Below, piece by piece: positions 8,822 to 17,460 of a stretch of DNA of 64,000 nt. The translations under genes were made by a program, and so were the position numbers. Source of the DNA: Bacillota bacterium (GTDB taxonomy: Bacteria > Bacillota > Clostridia > Christensenellales > Aristaeellaceae); assembly GCA_023425025.1 (NCBI GenBank), contig JAFADG010000029.1, positions 1 to 64,000 on the forward strand, read 5' to 3'. Position 1 is the first letter of the stretch. Every line of letters begins with the position of its first letter. The notes beneath the pieces were generated by a model. It ran no database searches. It was not told where the DNA came from and saw only the letters and a program-made list of their open reading frames with translations.

Positions 8822-8850
8822 ATTATAGAATGCGGGGAGAAATTTGTCAA
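8822..8850 (-). promoter_or_regulatory. Sigma-A promoter of yceD-rpmF
   Basis: On the minus strand a perfect TTGACA (8845-8850) and a perfect TATAAT (8822-8827) are separated by exactly 17 bp, about 30 bp before the yceD start. Confidence 0.9.
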
Positions 8851-8869
8851 TCTTTATTTTACAGATTGC

Positions 8870-10060
8870 TTATTTCTGCACCAATTCCAGGGTATCCCTG
8901 GCAATCACGATCTCCTCGTTGGTGGGAATCACCACGACCTTGACCCGGCTGTCGTCGGTGGAGATGACCGCCTCTTCCCTGGTCTTGTTCTTTTCCAGGT
9001 CAATCTTGGCGCCAAGGTAATCAAAACCCTCCATCACCAGGCGGCGGATGTTGGTGTTGTTCTCCCCGATGCCGGCGGTGAACACGATCACATCCACACC
9101 GTTCATGGCGGCAGCATATGCGCCGATGTACTTGCGGATGCCGTATACCAGTATTTCACGGGCGATGATCGCGTCTTCGTTTCCGCTGTCGGCGGCGGCG
9201 TCAATATCGCGCATGTCGCTGGAAATGCCGGAAAGGCCCACCAGGCCGGACTTCTTGTTCAGGATATCCAGCACTTCGTCCACGGTCTTGTGATCGTTGT
9301 TGGCGATGAATTGCACCACGGCCGGGTCCAGGCTGCCGGAGCGGGTGCCCATGATCACGCCCTCCAGGGGAGTGATGCCCATGCTGGTATCCACGCATTT
9401 GCCGTCCATTACAGCCGCCAGGGAGGAACCGTTGCCCAAGTGGCAGGTGATCACCTTCAGGCCTTCGACCGGCAAGCCCAGGAATTCGGCGGCGCGCTTT
9501 GACACATAGCGGTGGGAGGTGCCATGGAAGCCATAGCGGCGGACCTTCAGGCGGGTATAGTATTCCTTGGGAACGCCGTACAGATACGCCTTCTTGGGCA
9601 TGGTCTGATGGAATGCGGTGTCAAATACCGCCACATTCGGGGTGCTGGGCATGATCTGCTGGCAGGCCCTGATGCCCATCAGGTTGGCGGGGTTGTGCAG
9701 CGGTCCCAGAGGAATATTTTCTTCCACAGCGGCGATGACCGCGTCATTGATCAAAACGGAGCCCGAAAACTTTTCACCGCCATGGAGAACCCGGTGACCA
9801 ACCGCGCCAATTTCATCCATGCTCTTGACAACGCCCTTTTCCGCGTCCATCAGGGCGGCGAGCATGTACTGGATGCCTTCCACGTGGTCCTTCATGGGGG
9901 CCTGGGCTTCAAACACCTTATCCCCCGCCGTCTGCTTGATCTTGCTGCCCGCGATGCCGATGCGCTCCACCAGGCCTTTGGCGACGATGGTTTCATCCTG
10001 CATGTCGATCAGCTGATATTTCAGCGAAGAGGACCCGGCGTTCAGAATCAGAATTTTCAT
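8870..10060 (-). CDS. ackA: Acetate kinase
   Basis: AckA converts acetyl phosphate plus ADP to acetate plus ATP, the energy-yielding last step of acetate fermentation. The 396-residue protein begins MKILILNAGSSSLKYQLID, has VFDTAFHQTMP and RRYGFHGTSHRYVS in the middle, and the adenine-binding VFTAGIGENN towards the C-terminus. Length is standard. It lies 24 bases downstream of pta in the same direction, so the two are probably one operon. Confidence 0.98.
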   Translation of the reverse strand: MKILILNAGSSSLKYQLIDMQDETIVAKGLVERIGIAGSKIKQTAGDKVFEAQAPMKDHVEGIQYMLAALMDAEKGVVKSMDEIGAVGHRVLHGGEKFSGSVLINDAVIAAVEENIPLGPLHNPANLMGIRACQQIMPSTPNVAVFDTAFHQTMPKKAYLYGVPKEYYTRLKVRRYGFHGTSHRYVSKRAAEFLGLPVEGLKVITCHLGNGSSLAAVMDGKCVDTSMGITPLEGVIMGTRSGSLDPAVVQFIANNDHKTVDEVLDILNKKSGLVGLSGISSDMRDIDAAADSGNEDAIIAREILVYGIRKYIGAYAAAMNGVDVIVFTAGIGENNTNIRRLVMEGFDYLGAKIDLEKNKTREEAVISTDDSRVKVVVIPTNEEIVIARDTLELVQK

Positions 10061-10084
10061 GTCTTCGTATTCCCCTTTATGCTA

Positions 10085-11083
10085 TTACTTTGCCATGACG
10101 GCGGTGATGGCTGTGACGCTGACGATATCCTCAATGGAGCAGCCGCGGCTCAGGTCGTTGACAGGCTTGGCCAACCCCTGGATGATGGGGCCGATGGCCT
10201 CGGCGCCCGCCAGGCGCTGCACCAGCTTGTAGCCGATATTGCCGGCCTGCAGGTCGGGGAAAACCAAAACATTGGCTTTGCCGGCCACGGGGCTGCCGGG
10301 GCTCTTTAATTGGCCCACGGATTCCACCAGCGCGGCGTCTGCCTGGAGCTCGCCGTCCACGTTCAAAGCGGGAGCCAGTTCCTTCACCTTGGCGGTAGCT
10401 TCCTGAACTTTGGTCACCAGCTCGTGGGAAGCGCTGCCCTTGGTGGAGAAGGAAAGCATGGCCACGCGGGGAGTAATGCCGGTCAGTTCCTTGCCCGTTT
10501 GGGCGCTGGCGATGGCGATGCCGGCCAATTCATCCGCCGTGGGATTGGGGATCACGGCGCAGTCGCCAAAGACCAGCACGCCATCTTCGCCGTATTTGCC
10601 GCCCTCGGGCAGCTCCATGATAAAGCAGGAGGATACGGAAGAAATGCCCGGCGCGGTTTTGATGATCTGCAGCGCGGGGCGCAGCGTGTTACCGGTGGAG
10701 TTGATGGCGCCGGCCACCATGCCGTCGGCATCGCCGGTCTTGACCATGACGGTGGCGAAATAAAGCGTATTGGTGCGGACCAGCTTGTCCGCATCTTCCA
10801 AAGTCATGCCCTTGCTCTTGCGCAGGTCGTAGAGCAGCTGGGCGTAAGGGGCCGTTTTCGCGCTGGCGGCGGGATCCTCGATCATAACCCCCGTCAAATC
10901 CACCTGATGCTGGGCCGCCACCTTCCTGATCTCATCATTGGGGCCAACCAGGGTAACACGGGCAACCCCTTCCTGGAGTATGCGGGCGGATGCCGCAACG
11001 GTACGGGGCTCAGTTCCTTCTGCCAGGACGATATGCTTGCCGGCAAGCCTGGCTTTTGCCTTGATTTTTTCCAGCGCGGACAT
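10085..11083 (-). CDS. pta: Phosphate acetyltransferase
   Basis: Pta converts acetyl-CoA and phosphate to acetyl phosphate. This 332-residue short form has the catalytic domain only: IVLAEGTEPRTVAASARILQE at the start, GDADGMVAGAINSTGNTLRPAL in the middle and VFPDLQAGNIGYKLVQRLAGA near the end. It is transcribed ahead of ackA. GGAGG lies ahead of the ATG, and a TATAAT-like -10 at 11145-11150 (minus strand) is its best promoter candidate, though its -35 is weak. Confidence 0.98.
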   Translation of the reverse strand: MSALEKIKAKARLAGKHIVLAEGTEPRTVAASARILQEGVARVTLVGPNDEIRKVAAQHQVDLTGVMIEDPAASAKTAPYAQLLYDLRKSKGMTLEDADKLVRTNTLYFATVMVKTGDADGMVAGAINSTGNTLRPALQIIKTAPGISSVSSCFIMELPEGGKYGEDGVLVFGDCAVIPNPTADELAGIAIASAQTGKELTGITPRVAMLSFSTKGSASHELVTKVQEATAKVKELAPALNVDGELQADAALVESVGQLKSPGSPVAGKANVLVFPDLQAGNIGYKLVQRLAGAEAIGPIIQGLAKPVNDLSRGCSIEDIVSVTAITAVMAK

Positions 11084-11253
11084 ATAAAGGCCTCCTTAAA
11101 ACAAAAATGAACGCGAAAAAACGCGCATGTAATCCAACCAATCTATTATACAGGATTCATAACGAAAAAAAAAGGGTTCGCCTGAATAAAATACGAATAT
11201 TCCATTGCCAAAAAGGAAAATAATCAGCAAAAAAACAAAGCTTGGAGCAAACT

Positions 11254-12435
11254 ATGGCCGATGCGCACCGCGTTCTGGGGATCATATGCGAATACAACCC
11301 TTTTCATAAAGGGCACGCTTATCAATTGCAAAAAGCCCGTGAAATAACACAGGCGGATGTTGTGGTCTGCGTGATGAGCGGGCCGTTTACCCAGCGGGGC
11401 GACGCCGCCATGTTTTCCACCCGGCTGCGGGCGCAAATGGCCTTGTCCTCCGGCGCCGATGTGGTGATTGAGCTTCCGGCCGTCTACGCGCTGCGGGAGG
11501 CGGAGTTTTTTGCGCTGGGCGGCGTTTCCATACTGAACGCCATGGGGGCAACCCATATCTCCTTTGGCTGTGAAAACGATGCTTTGGAGACCCTTCAAAG
11601 CGCGGCGCTGCTGCTGGAGAAGCCGACGGATGCATTTCGGGCCGCGCTGCACGCCGGCCTGAAACAGGGCCAATCCCACGCCCGGGCGCAGGGCGCGGCG
11701 TTGCACGCCCTTCTTGGCCAGCCGCAAAGCGGCATGGTATCCGCCCCCAACAACGTATTGGCCATCTGCTATCTGCGGGCGATTCATCGCACCGGCAGCG
11801 CCATGATCCCGGTGCCTGTACAGCGCATGGGCGCGTATCATGACACCGGCTGGCAGGAAGGCTTCGCCTCCGCCACCGCCGTACGTGAGGCCATTCGCCG
11901 GGGAGACTTTTCCTTTGTACAAAGGGCAATCCCCCAAAAGGCACTGCCCTATTTGCAAAGTGCCGTTGAAAACGGCCTGCATCACCGCCCGGAGGCCCTG
12001 GACCTTTTGCTCAGGGACAGGCTGCGCTCCCTTGCCTGTGAGGACCTGCGCCTGTTTCCCAACGTCAGCGAAGGCCTGGAGCACCGCATCGCGGCCCTGG
12101 CGCCAAAGCATGTCACCAGAAAAGGCCTGCTAGAAGAGCTGAAAACGAAACGGTATACGTATACAAGGCTGAACCGGCTGCTGACGCATATTTTGCTTGG
12201 AATGACGGAGAAAAAACTGCAAGGTTGTTCCCCCTCCCCCTACCGTCTGCTGGGATTTAATGCTGCCGTCCGACCCTATTTGAGTTCCCTCCCTGAAGGT
12301 CTGTTGTATACAAAAGCTGCCCGCCAGCAAAAGAATTCATCCTTTCTATTGGACATGGCGGCTTACGATTTATGGTCACTGGGCGCTGGCCTGCCCCTGG
12401 ATGAAGGCTACCGGCAGCAGGTAACGATCATCTGA
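11254..12435 (+). CDS. tmcAL: tRNA(Met) cytidine acetate ligase TmcAL
   Basis: TmcAL makes N4-acetylcytidine at the wobble base of elongator tRNA-Met, using acetate and ATP through an acetyl-AMP intermediate. The 393-residue protein has the nucleotidyltransferase motif GIICEYNPFHKGHAYQL (HKGH in place of HIGH) and VCVMSGPFTQRGDAA, both diagnostic. The ATG at 11254 is chosen over an in-frame TTG at 11242 because GGAG falls inside that longer version at the right distance. It lies divergent from pta-ackA, whose product acetate is its substrate. Confidence 0.93.
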   Translation: MADAHRVLGIICEYNPFHKGHAYQLQKAREITQADVVVCVMSGPFTQRGDAAMFSTRLRAQMALSSGADVVIELPAVYALREAEFFALGGVSILNAMGATHISFGCENDALETLQSAALLLEKPTDAFRAALHAGLKQGQSHARAQGAALHALLGQPQSGMVSAPNNVLAICYLRAIHRTGSAMIPVPVQRMGAYHDTGWQEGFASATAVREAIRRGDFSFVQRAIPQKALPYLQSAVENGLHHRPEALDLLLRDRLRSLACEDLRLFPNVSEGLEHRIAALAPKHVTRKGLLEELKTKRYTYTRLNRLLTHILLGMTEKKLQGCSPSPYRLLGFNAAVRPYLSSLPEGLLYTKAARQQKNSSFLLDMAAYDLWSLGAGLPLDEGYRQQVTII

Positions 12436-12489
12436 TACGCCGCCCGAAACCCTTTGCAAACTTCCATACATGCTCTGATCTGAATTGGT

Positions 12490-12540
12490 AAAACTGATTT
12501 TGACACATCATTGATGTGTCACTAAAAAATTTTCAGTTTT
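12490..12540. promoter_or_regulatory. Nested palindrome between tmcAL and the FMN oxidoreductase
   Basis: An inner perfect inverted repeat (12501-12510 with 12512-12521, one-base spacer) lies inside an outer perfect 8-bp repeat AAAACTGA/TCAGTTTT (12490-12497, 12533-12540). It could be the tmcAL terminator, as it is followed by T-rich sequence, or an operator for the next gene, whose extended -10 TGCTATAAT lies at 12562-12570. Confidence 0.6.
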
Positions 12541-12601
12541 GCGTTTTCTGCCTGATCTGTGTGCTATAATGCATATGAAATCATATACAAGGAGCTTATG
12601 A

Positions 12602-13693
12602 ATGAATATCGGAGAACTAAGAATCGGAGAGCTTATCGCAAAGCTTCCCATCATTCAGGGCGGGATGGGTGTTGGCGTTTCTCTGTCGGGGTTGGCGTCA
12701 GCCGTTGCCAATCAAGGCGGCATTGGCGTGATTGCGGCCGCGGGAATTGGTATGTTGGAACAGGACGGTTCATCCAATTATCTTGAGGCAAGCATCCGGG
12801 CGCTTCGAAATGAGATCAGGAAAGCGCGAAAGCTTACGCAGGGCATTATCGGCGTCAACATTATGGTGGCGCTGTCCAACTTCGCCGAGCTCGTCAAAAC
12901 AGCCGTAGAGGAGGGCGCGGACGCCATTTTCTCCGGGGCCGGGCTGCCGCTGAACCTGCCCGAGTATCTAAGCGAAACCTCCAAGACCAAACTCATCCCC
13001 ATTGTTTCATCCGCCAAAGCCGCCTCCCTGATCATTAAAAAGTGGGTGGGCAAATACAACTATGTTCCGGACGCTTTTGTGGTGGAAGGCCCCAAGGCCG
13101 GCGGGCACCTGGGCTTCAAGCAGGAACAGCTGGACGACCCGGAATACGCTCTGGAAAAAATCGTTGTGGATGTCGTGAACGGTGTGAAACCGTTTGAAGA
13201 GGAATTGGGCAAGCCGATTCCAATCATCGCGGGCGGAGGCATATATACCGGCGAAGATATGTACAAAATCATGAAGCTGGGCGCATCAGGCGTTCAAATG
13301 GCGACCCGATTCGTTACCACCAGCGAATGCGACGCGTCCGTCGATTTTAAAAATACGTATATCCATGCCAGCAAAGAGGACATAGGCATCATCAAAAGCC
13401 CGGTCGGCCTGCCCGGAAGGGTGATTGTCAACAATTTTATCCACAGCGTCAACGCGGGCCAAAAAACACCGTTTCACTGCCCCTATCATTGCATCACCAC
13501 CTGCGACCACAAAAACAGCCCCTACTGCATTGCGCTGGCGCTCATCAATGCCAAAAAGGGGATTCTGAAAAATGGTTTCGCCTTTGCGGGAGAAAACGCT
13601 TTCCGGGCAACCGAAATAAAAACCGTTGAGGAAGTGTGCGATTTCATCAAAAGTGAATTTGCGCAAGCAGCCGACAGCGACCCGCAAGCGTAA
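12602..13693 (+). CDS. NAD(P)H-dependent FMN oxidoreductase (nitronate monooxygenase / FabK-like)
   Basis: The 363-residue protein has the TIM-barrel fold of the 2-nitropropane dioxygenase/FabK family. IIQGGMGVGVSLSGLASAVA at the N-terminus, EGPKAGGHLGF in the middle (histidine near the flavin) and PIIAGGGIYTGEDMYKIMKLGA (FMN phosphate site) are clear. The C-terminal HCPYHCITTCDHKNSPYC segment is cysteine-rich and marks the longer clostridial branch. Members oxidise nitronates or reduce enoyl-ACP. There are no fatty-acid genes nearby, so FabK is not assigned. The downstream of two near ATGs is used, as it gives the family N-terminus after AAGGAG. Confidence 0.8.
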   Translation: MNIGELRIGELIAKLPIIQGGMGVGVSLSGLASAVANQGGIGVIAAAGIGMLEQDGSSNYLEASIRALRNEIRKARKLTQGIIGVNIMVALSNFAELVKTAVEEGADAIFSGAGLPLNLPEYLSETSKTKLIPIVSSAKAASLIIKKWVGKYNYVPDAFVVEGPKAGGHLGFKQEQLDDPEYALEKIVVDVVNGVKPFEEELGKPIPIIAGGGIYTGEDMYKIMKLGASGVQMATRFVTTSECDASVDFKNTYIHASKEDIGIIKSPVGLPGRVIVNNFIHSVNAGQKTPFHCPYHCITTCDHKNSPYCIALALINAKKGILKNGFAFAGENAFRATEIKTVEEVCDFIKSEFAQAADSDPQA

Positions 13694-13703
13694 TATGCAG
13701 TAT

Positions 13704-13754
13704 ACACAAAAAGCAAGCGTGCAGAGCGCTGGCCCCGCCGCTTGCTTTTTGTGT
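13704..13754. terminator. Bidirectional terminator
   Basis: A perfect 16-bp stem (13704-13719 with 13739-13754) has A and T runs on its two sides, so it can end both the oxidoreductase gene from the left and the convergent gene from the right. Confidence 0.9.
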
Positions 13755-13765
13755 TCCTTCTTCCG

Positions 13766-14119
13766 TTAGTAGGAAAGCTCCTCCGGCCTTTCGGAGCGAT
13801 ACATATCCGCCAAAGCCTTCAATTCTTCCTTGAATTCTTTGGGCGTTTGATCCGGACCCTTTTTCAGCGTATCCAAAATGGTCAGGGTAAACGCCTCAGG
13901 CCCATACATTTTCCAATCTTCCACGAGGAGCATGTGACCGCAGGAACCTGTCGCCTTTGAAAACTGAAACCGGCTTTCCGCCCCGCGCAGATTTGGTTCG
14001 CCAACGATCAGGTACCTGTTGTTTGCGTGATTCTCATATAGGCTGACGCAGCCGATCTCATCCGCCTCTTTATACGCCTTTTGCAGGCTTTTTCTTTTCT
14101 CCCGCGTATCCACGCCCAT
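13766..14119 (-). CDS. GIY-YIG-like small protein
   Basis: This 117-residue protein resembles small single-domain GIY-YIG nucleases of Clostridia. The order is strand CVSLYEN, a YLIVG stretch where YIG would be, a possible catalytic arginine in NLRGAESRFQF, and the terminal DWKMYGPEAFTLTILDTLK motif. The GIY element itself is degenerate (VSLY), so it may be catalytically weak. It overlaps the upstream gene by 50 bp in another frame, a firm sign of coupling. Assignment is by motif order only. Confidence 0.5.
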   Translation of the reverse strand: MGVDTREKRKSLQKAYKEADEIGCVSLYENHANNRYLIVGEPNLRGAESRFQFSKATGSCGHMLLVEDWKMYGPEAFTLTILDTLKKGPDQTPKEFKEELKALADMYRSERPEELSY

Positions 14120-14594
14120 ACCCCATTTCCAATAGCAGATTTGTCAGCAGATGCAGCCGTTCGGACAGAAGCTCGTCGTCCTTGGCCAGTACATCCCGGA
14201 ACAATTGAATATCCTCGTCAATGCATGGATTTTCCAGGCAGACCTCCACCGTCATGGCGTCCCCCTGCATGGGAATGCGGTCCAGCTGCGGCTTTGTTTC
14301 ATCGTACAGTTTCGGAAACCTATAGGCTTCCGCAAAGTGCTGCTTGGCCCGGCAAATCAAAACGGCCAGGTCCAGCACCCTGTGCAACGGCAGTTCCTCC
14401 GACTGCCTGGACCACTTTTCTCCCGTATACCGCCATACCTTGGCAGAAATGTCGACCTTTCCCCTGTCATTCCACTGGGCCAGCCCCAGGGACAACCCTT
14501 GGGCGTCTGTATGATACGCCAGACGGCCATCCACATTGGCGTAATTCTCGCTGACGATGACGGGCTTGTGCTTTAATGTTACCGGAATCTTCAT
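14070..14594 (-). CDS. DUF6530-like protein of unknown function
   Basis: This 174-residue soluble protein has no signal peptide or membrane segment. It opens with KHKPVIVSENYANVDGRLAY, followed by a region rich in tryptophan and acidic residues, and resembles proteins grouped as DUF6530. No catalytic motif is evident. It is first in a two-gene operon with the GIY-YIG-like protein, transcribed from a strong promoter whose -10 sits inside a palindrome (14625-14643). Function is not inferred. Confidence 0.55.
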   Translation of the reverse strand: MKIPVTLKHKPVIVSENYANVDGRLAYHTDAQGLSLGLAQWNDRGKVDISAKVWRYTGEKWSRQSEELPLHRVLDLAVLICRAKQHFAEAYRFPKLYDETKPQLDRIPMQGDAMTVEVCLENPCIDEDIQLFRDVLAKDDELLSERLHLLTNLLLEMGYGRGYAGEKKKPAKGV

Positions 14595-14624
14595 GGTGAT
14601 CTCCTCACAGATTATAAATTACTA

Positions 14625-14657
14625 ATTTAGTATATTACTAAATATCAAAGATGTCAA
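14625..14657 (-). promoter_or_regulatory. Promoter with palindrome over the -10
   Basis: On the minus strand TTGACA (14652-14657) and TATACT (14629-14634) are 17 bp apart. The -10 lies within an 8-bp-armed inverted repeat, ATTTAGTA-N3-TACTAAAT (14625-14643), a plausible repressor site. Confidence 0.75.
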
Positions 14658-14666
14658 GCCAAATAA

Positions 14667-14704
14667 AACAGCCCTTCTCCCAAACATTTGGGAAAAGGGC
14701 TGTT
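14667..14704 (-). terminator. Terminator after khpB
   Basis: A long stem (AACAGCCCTT...AAGGGCTGTT with TCCCAAA/TTTGGGA inside) lies just beyond the khpB stop and ends the rpmH-rnpA-yidD-yidC-khpB transcript. Confidence 0.85.
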
Positions 14705-14721
14705 CCAATAGCACAAAAGGA

Positions 14722-15690
14722 TTACTGGGCTGCTTTGGCACCTTTGTCGTTTTTCAGGGTGATCACCACGTGGCGGTTGGGTTCTTCCCCTTCACTGTGG
14801 GTGGTGACAGCTTCATTGGCCTGCAACGCGCTGTGCAGGATACGGCGCTCATAAGGATTCATAGGCTCCAGCACAACCTTGCGGCCGGTCTTGATGGCGC
14901 GGCTGGCCATGCGGTTGGCCAGGCGGGTCAATGCTTCTTCACGCTTGGCGCGGTAGTTTTCCGTATCCAGCGTCACGCGGATGTACTGTTCGGAACCCTT
15001 GTTCACGATCAGGCTGGACAGGTACTGCAAGGCATCCAGCGTTTCACCGCGGCGGCCGATCAAGATGCCAAGCGTATCGCCCTGCATGTTCACCAGCACA
15101 TTGCCTTCCTCATCACGGGAGACGGCTACGCTGACGCCTACGCCCATCAATACGGTAAGCGTCTGCAAAAATTGCTGGGCCTTTCCTTCGGGCGTGGCGG
15201 GATCCGCCTGGGGAGCGGGCACCGCGGGCTCCACAGGCGCGGCGGGAACCGCGGGAGCAGCAGGCTTTGCGGCGGCGGGGCGGCTCTCCTTGTTTTGAGG
15301 CTGTGCATCCTTGGCGGGCGCCTTGGGCGCAGGCTTCCTTTCCGCCGGCTTCCTTTCGGTTTGCGCTTCCTTTTTGGGTTCTTCGCGCTTTGCTTCCTGC
15401 TTTACGGTTTCTTTTTTGGGCGCTTCCCGTTTGGGCTGCTCGCGCCTTAAGCTTTCGCCCCGGGCCGGCCTTTCACTTTGGCGGGTAAGGCTGCTCCAAA
15501 GGGATTCCTCCTCCTGCTCCTTGAGCGTCAGGCGGACTTTTGCCAGGCGGCTGCCAAACAAGCCGAACAGCCCCTTGCTGCCTTCTTCCAGGATGTCGAT
15601 GGTCACTTCGCCGATGGACACGCCCAAATGTTCCAGACCTGCGGATATGGCTTCCTCAATCGTTTTGGCAGAAGATTCATATGCTTTCAT
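14722..15690 (-). CDS. khpB: RNA-binding protein KhpB (Jag)
   Basis: KhpB/Jag is an RNA-binding cell elongation regulator encoded after yidC in Firmicutes. In this 322-residue protein the Jag-N domain occupies residues 1-50 (SAKTIEEAISAGLEHLGV; GSKGLFGLFG). A long low-complexity linker rich in Lys, Glu, Pro and Ala covers about 75-185. A KH domain follows with the GRRGETLDALQYL loop in place of GXXG, then an R3H domain with NPYERRILHSAL. The linker is unusually long. The start overlaps the yidC stop by four bases. Confidence 0.93.
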   Translation of the reverse strand: MKAYESSAKTIEEAISAGLEHLGVSIGEVTIDILEEGSKGLFGLFGSRLAKVRLTLKEQEEESLWSSLTRQSERPARGESLRREQPKREAPKKETVKQEAKREEPKKEAQTERKPAERKPAPKAPAKDAQPQNKESRPAAAKPAAPAVPAAPVEPAVPAPQADPATPEGKAQQFLQTLTVLMGVGVSVAVSRDEEGNVLVNMQGDTLGILIGRRGETLDALQYLSSLIVNKGSEQYIRVTLDTENYRAKREEALTRLANRMASRAIKTGRKVVLEPMNPYERRILHSALQANEAVTTHSEGEEPNRHVVITLKNDKGAKAAQ

Positions 15691-16712
15691 TTCACGGTCC
15701 CCTCTCCCACGGTGGCAGCTTTCTTTTCCTGCGCGTCAAAGTACTTATTGAGCAGCACGTTCTGCGCGGCGGCAATCAAGTTCGCCGTAACCCAGTAGAG
15801 CGCAAAACCTGCGTTGGAACTGAAGCAAATGAAAAGGGAAAACAATGGGAAGAAATATTTCATGAAGTTGGCCGTATTCGGCTGCCCTTCCTGCGTAGGC
15901 GTCGTCGGCATGGCGGAGCTCATCATGAACTGCGAGACGGAAGCCAGCAGCGGCAGGATGAAGAAGCCGTTAAAGGCCACGAAGATGGAAAGCTGAACAA
16001 TAATCAGATTGATGTTTGTCCAACCCGCCACCGTTGCTGTTTTCTCATAATACAACGGCACGTTGGTCTGCAAAGCCGCAACCATCTTATCCACCGTAGC
16101 GGCATAATTCTCCTTGGAGAAATCATAGGAGATCTGCTTCTCCTCGGGCAATCCCTGATTGAAGGTATCAAGCGCAGCCTTTTGCGTTTCGTTCAGGCTG
16201 CCATACACGGCCTGCCAGTTTTCCGGCGTAACCTGCTTGATGCTGTTGGCATCCGGTACGCGTGAAGCAAAGGGACTGTCCGGCATCCATATATTTTTCA
16301 CCCAAAGCCAGCCCTGATATTGGGGCTCGGAACCTGTAAGGTACGTAAATACATGGCCGGCAATCTGCTCGTGGGCCAGCATATTCATGGCGCCGAACAT
16401 ACCAAAGAGGATGGGCAAAGAAAGAAGCATGGGCAGGCAGCCGGAAAGAGGGCTTACCTTTTCCTTGCGGTACAGCTCCATCGTCTTTTGATTCAGCTTT
16501 TCTTTGTCGTTCTTATATTTTTTTTGCAAAGCCGCAATTTGAGGCTGCAGCTTTTGCGTCTTGCGCATGCTCTTGCGGCTCTTGGCGTCCAAGGGCATCA
16601 GCAAAAGGCGGATCAGAAGGGTAAAGGCTACAATGGACCAGCCATAGTTGCCAATCAGCGAATATATACCCAGCAATATGGCTTTCAGCGGTTCATTCAG
16701 GAATGGAAACAT
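15687..16712 (-). CDS. yidC: Membrane protein insertase YidC
   Basis: YidC inserts membrane proteins, alone or with SecYEG. The 341-residue protein has the Gram-positive short form: a first membrane segment at about residues 20-40 with the conserved arginine (FTLLIRLLLMPL), a basic coiled hairpin of about 35 residues, PLSGCLPMLLSLPILFGMF, and two C-terminal segments ending LYWVTANLIAAAQ. A 90-residue insertion between the second and third membrane segments is longer than usual. No lipobox is seen. It follows yidD by five bases. Confidence 0.95.
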   Translation of the reverse strand: MFPFLNEPLKAILLGIYSLIGNYGWSIVAFTLLIRLLLMPLDAKSRKSMRKTQKLQPQIAALQKKYKNDKEKLNQKTMELYRKEKVSPLSGCLPMLLSLPILFGMFGAMNMLAHEQIAGHVFTYLTGSEPQYQGWLWVKNIWMPDSPFASRVPDANSIKQVTPENWQAVYGSLNETQKAALDTFNQGLPEEKQISYDFSKENYAATVDKMVAALQTNVPLYYEKTATVAGWTNINLIIVQLSIFVAFNGFFILPLLASVSQFMMSSAMPTTPTQEGQPNTANFMKYFFPLFSLFICFSSNAGFALYWVTANLIAAAQNVLLNKYFDAQEKKAATVGEGTVK

Positions 16713-16717
16713 GTGGG

Positions 16718-16957
16718 TTATTCCCTCCTAATCGTTACGTTCGTGTCTTCAGGCACAGGATCGTACCCGCCCTTGTGAAAAGGGTTGCACCGAAGGATAC
16801 GCCTAAACGCCATCCATCCGCCCTTGAGCGCACCGTAGCGTTCAATGGCGGTCATGGCATACTGAGAGCAAGTAGGCGTATAGCGGCAGGCATCGGGCAT
16901 AAGCGGGCTGATGTGGCGCTTGTAAAACCGGATCATCGCAAGTAACAGGCGCTTCAT
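16718..16957 (-). CDS. yidD: Membrane protein insertion efficiency factor YidD
   Basis: This 79-residue protein has the family core IRFYKRHISPLMPDACRYTPTCSQYA with three conserved cysteines overall, followed by RILRCNPFHKGGYDPVP. YidD is a small amphipathic protein encoded between rnpA and yidC that aids YidC-dependent insertion. Start and rnpA stop overlap by four bases. Confidence 0.96.
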   Translation of the reverse strand: MKRLLLAMIRFYKRHISPLMPDACRYTPTCSQYAMTAIERYGALKGGWMAFRRILRCNPFHKGGYDPVPEDTNVTIRRE

Positions 16958-17295
16958 TTGGACATATTCTCCCGCATCAGGTTCTGCTTTTTCAGTAAAT
17001 AAGCCATTCCCTTTGCAAGCTCTGCAAAAGCCGCCTTATCGGCCCCCGGCCGGGCCACCACCACATACCAGCCTGATTTCAGCTGGCCAACGTATGGACG
17101 AAAGCATTCCCGAAGACGCCTTTTCACTCTGTTGCGCACAACGGCGTTGCCGATCTTTTTGCTGATGGAAAAGCCCACCTTCAGCCCCGCGCCCCTTGCG
17201 TGCAGCAATACGATATCCCTGCACGCCGAGCTCTTCCCACGCCTGTACACATACTGAAACTGCTTATTCTTCTGTAGGCGGTATGTACGCTGCAC
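16954..17295 (-). CDS. rnpA: Ribonuclease P protein component
   Basis: RnpA is the protein subunit of RNase P, which trims 5' leaders from tRNA precursors. The 113-residue protein carries the RNR-like signature GNAVVRNRVKRRLRECFR and the N-terminal LQKNKQFQYVYRRGKS. Between it and rpmH lie 165 bases without an evident gene, more than the few bases usual in this operon. Confidence 0.95.
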   Translation of the reverse strand: MQRTYRLQKNKQFQYVYRRGKSSACRDIVLLHARGAGLKVGFSISKKIGNAVVRNRVKRRLRECFRPYVGQLKSGWYVVVARPGADKAAFAELAKGMAYLLKKQNLMRENMSK

Positions 17296-17460
17296 GCAAA
17301 ACCCTTCGTTTCCAGGCAGTCAAAGCGCCGGGTGTATCCGCCGCGCCGCTTTACACCAGCCAAAATGCTTTCTCATACTGGAAAAGCCCGTACCCACTGC
17401 GCACGGTGGCAAGCAACGGGGCGGGCTGAGCCATGCATACTTTGGGTTTCCACCATCACA

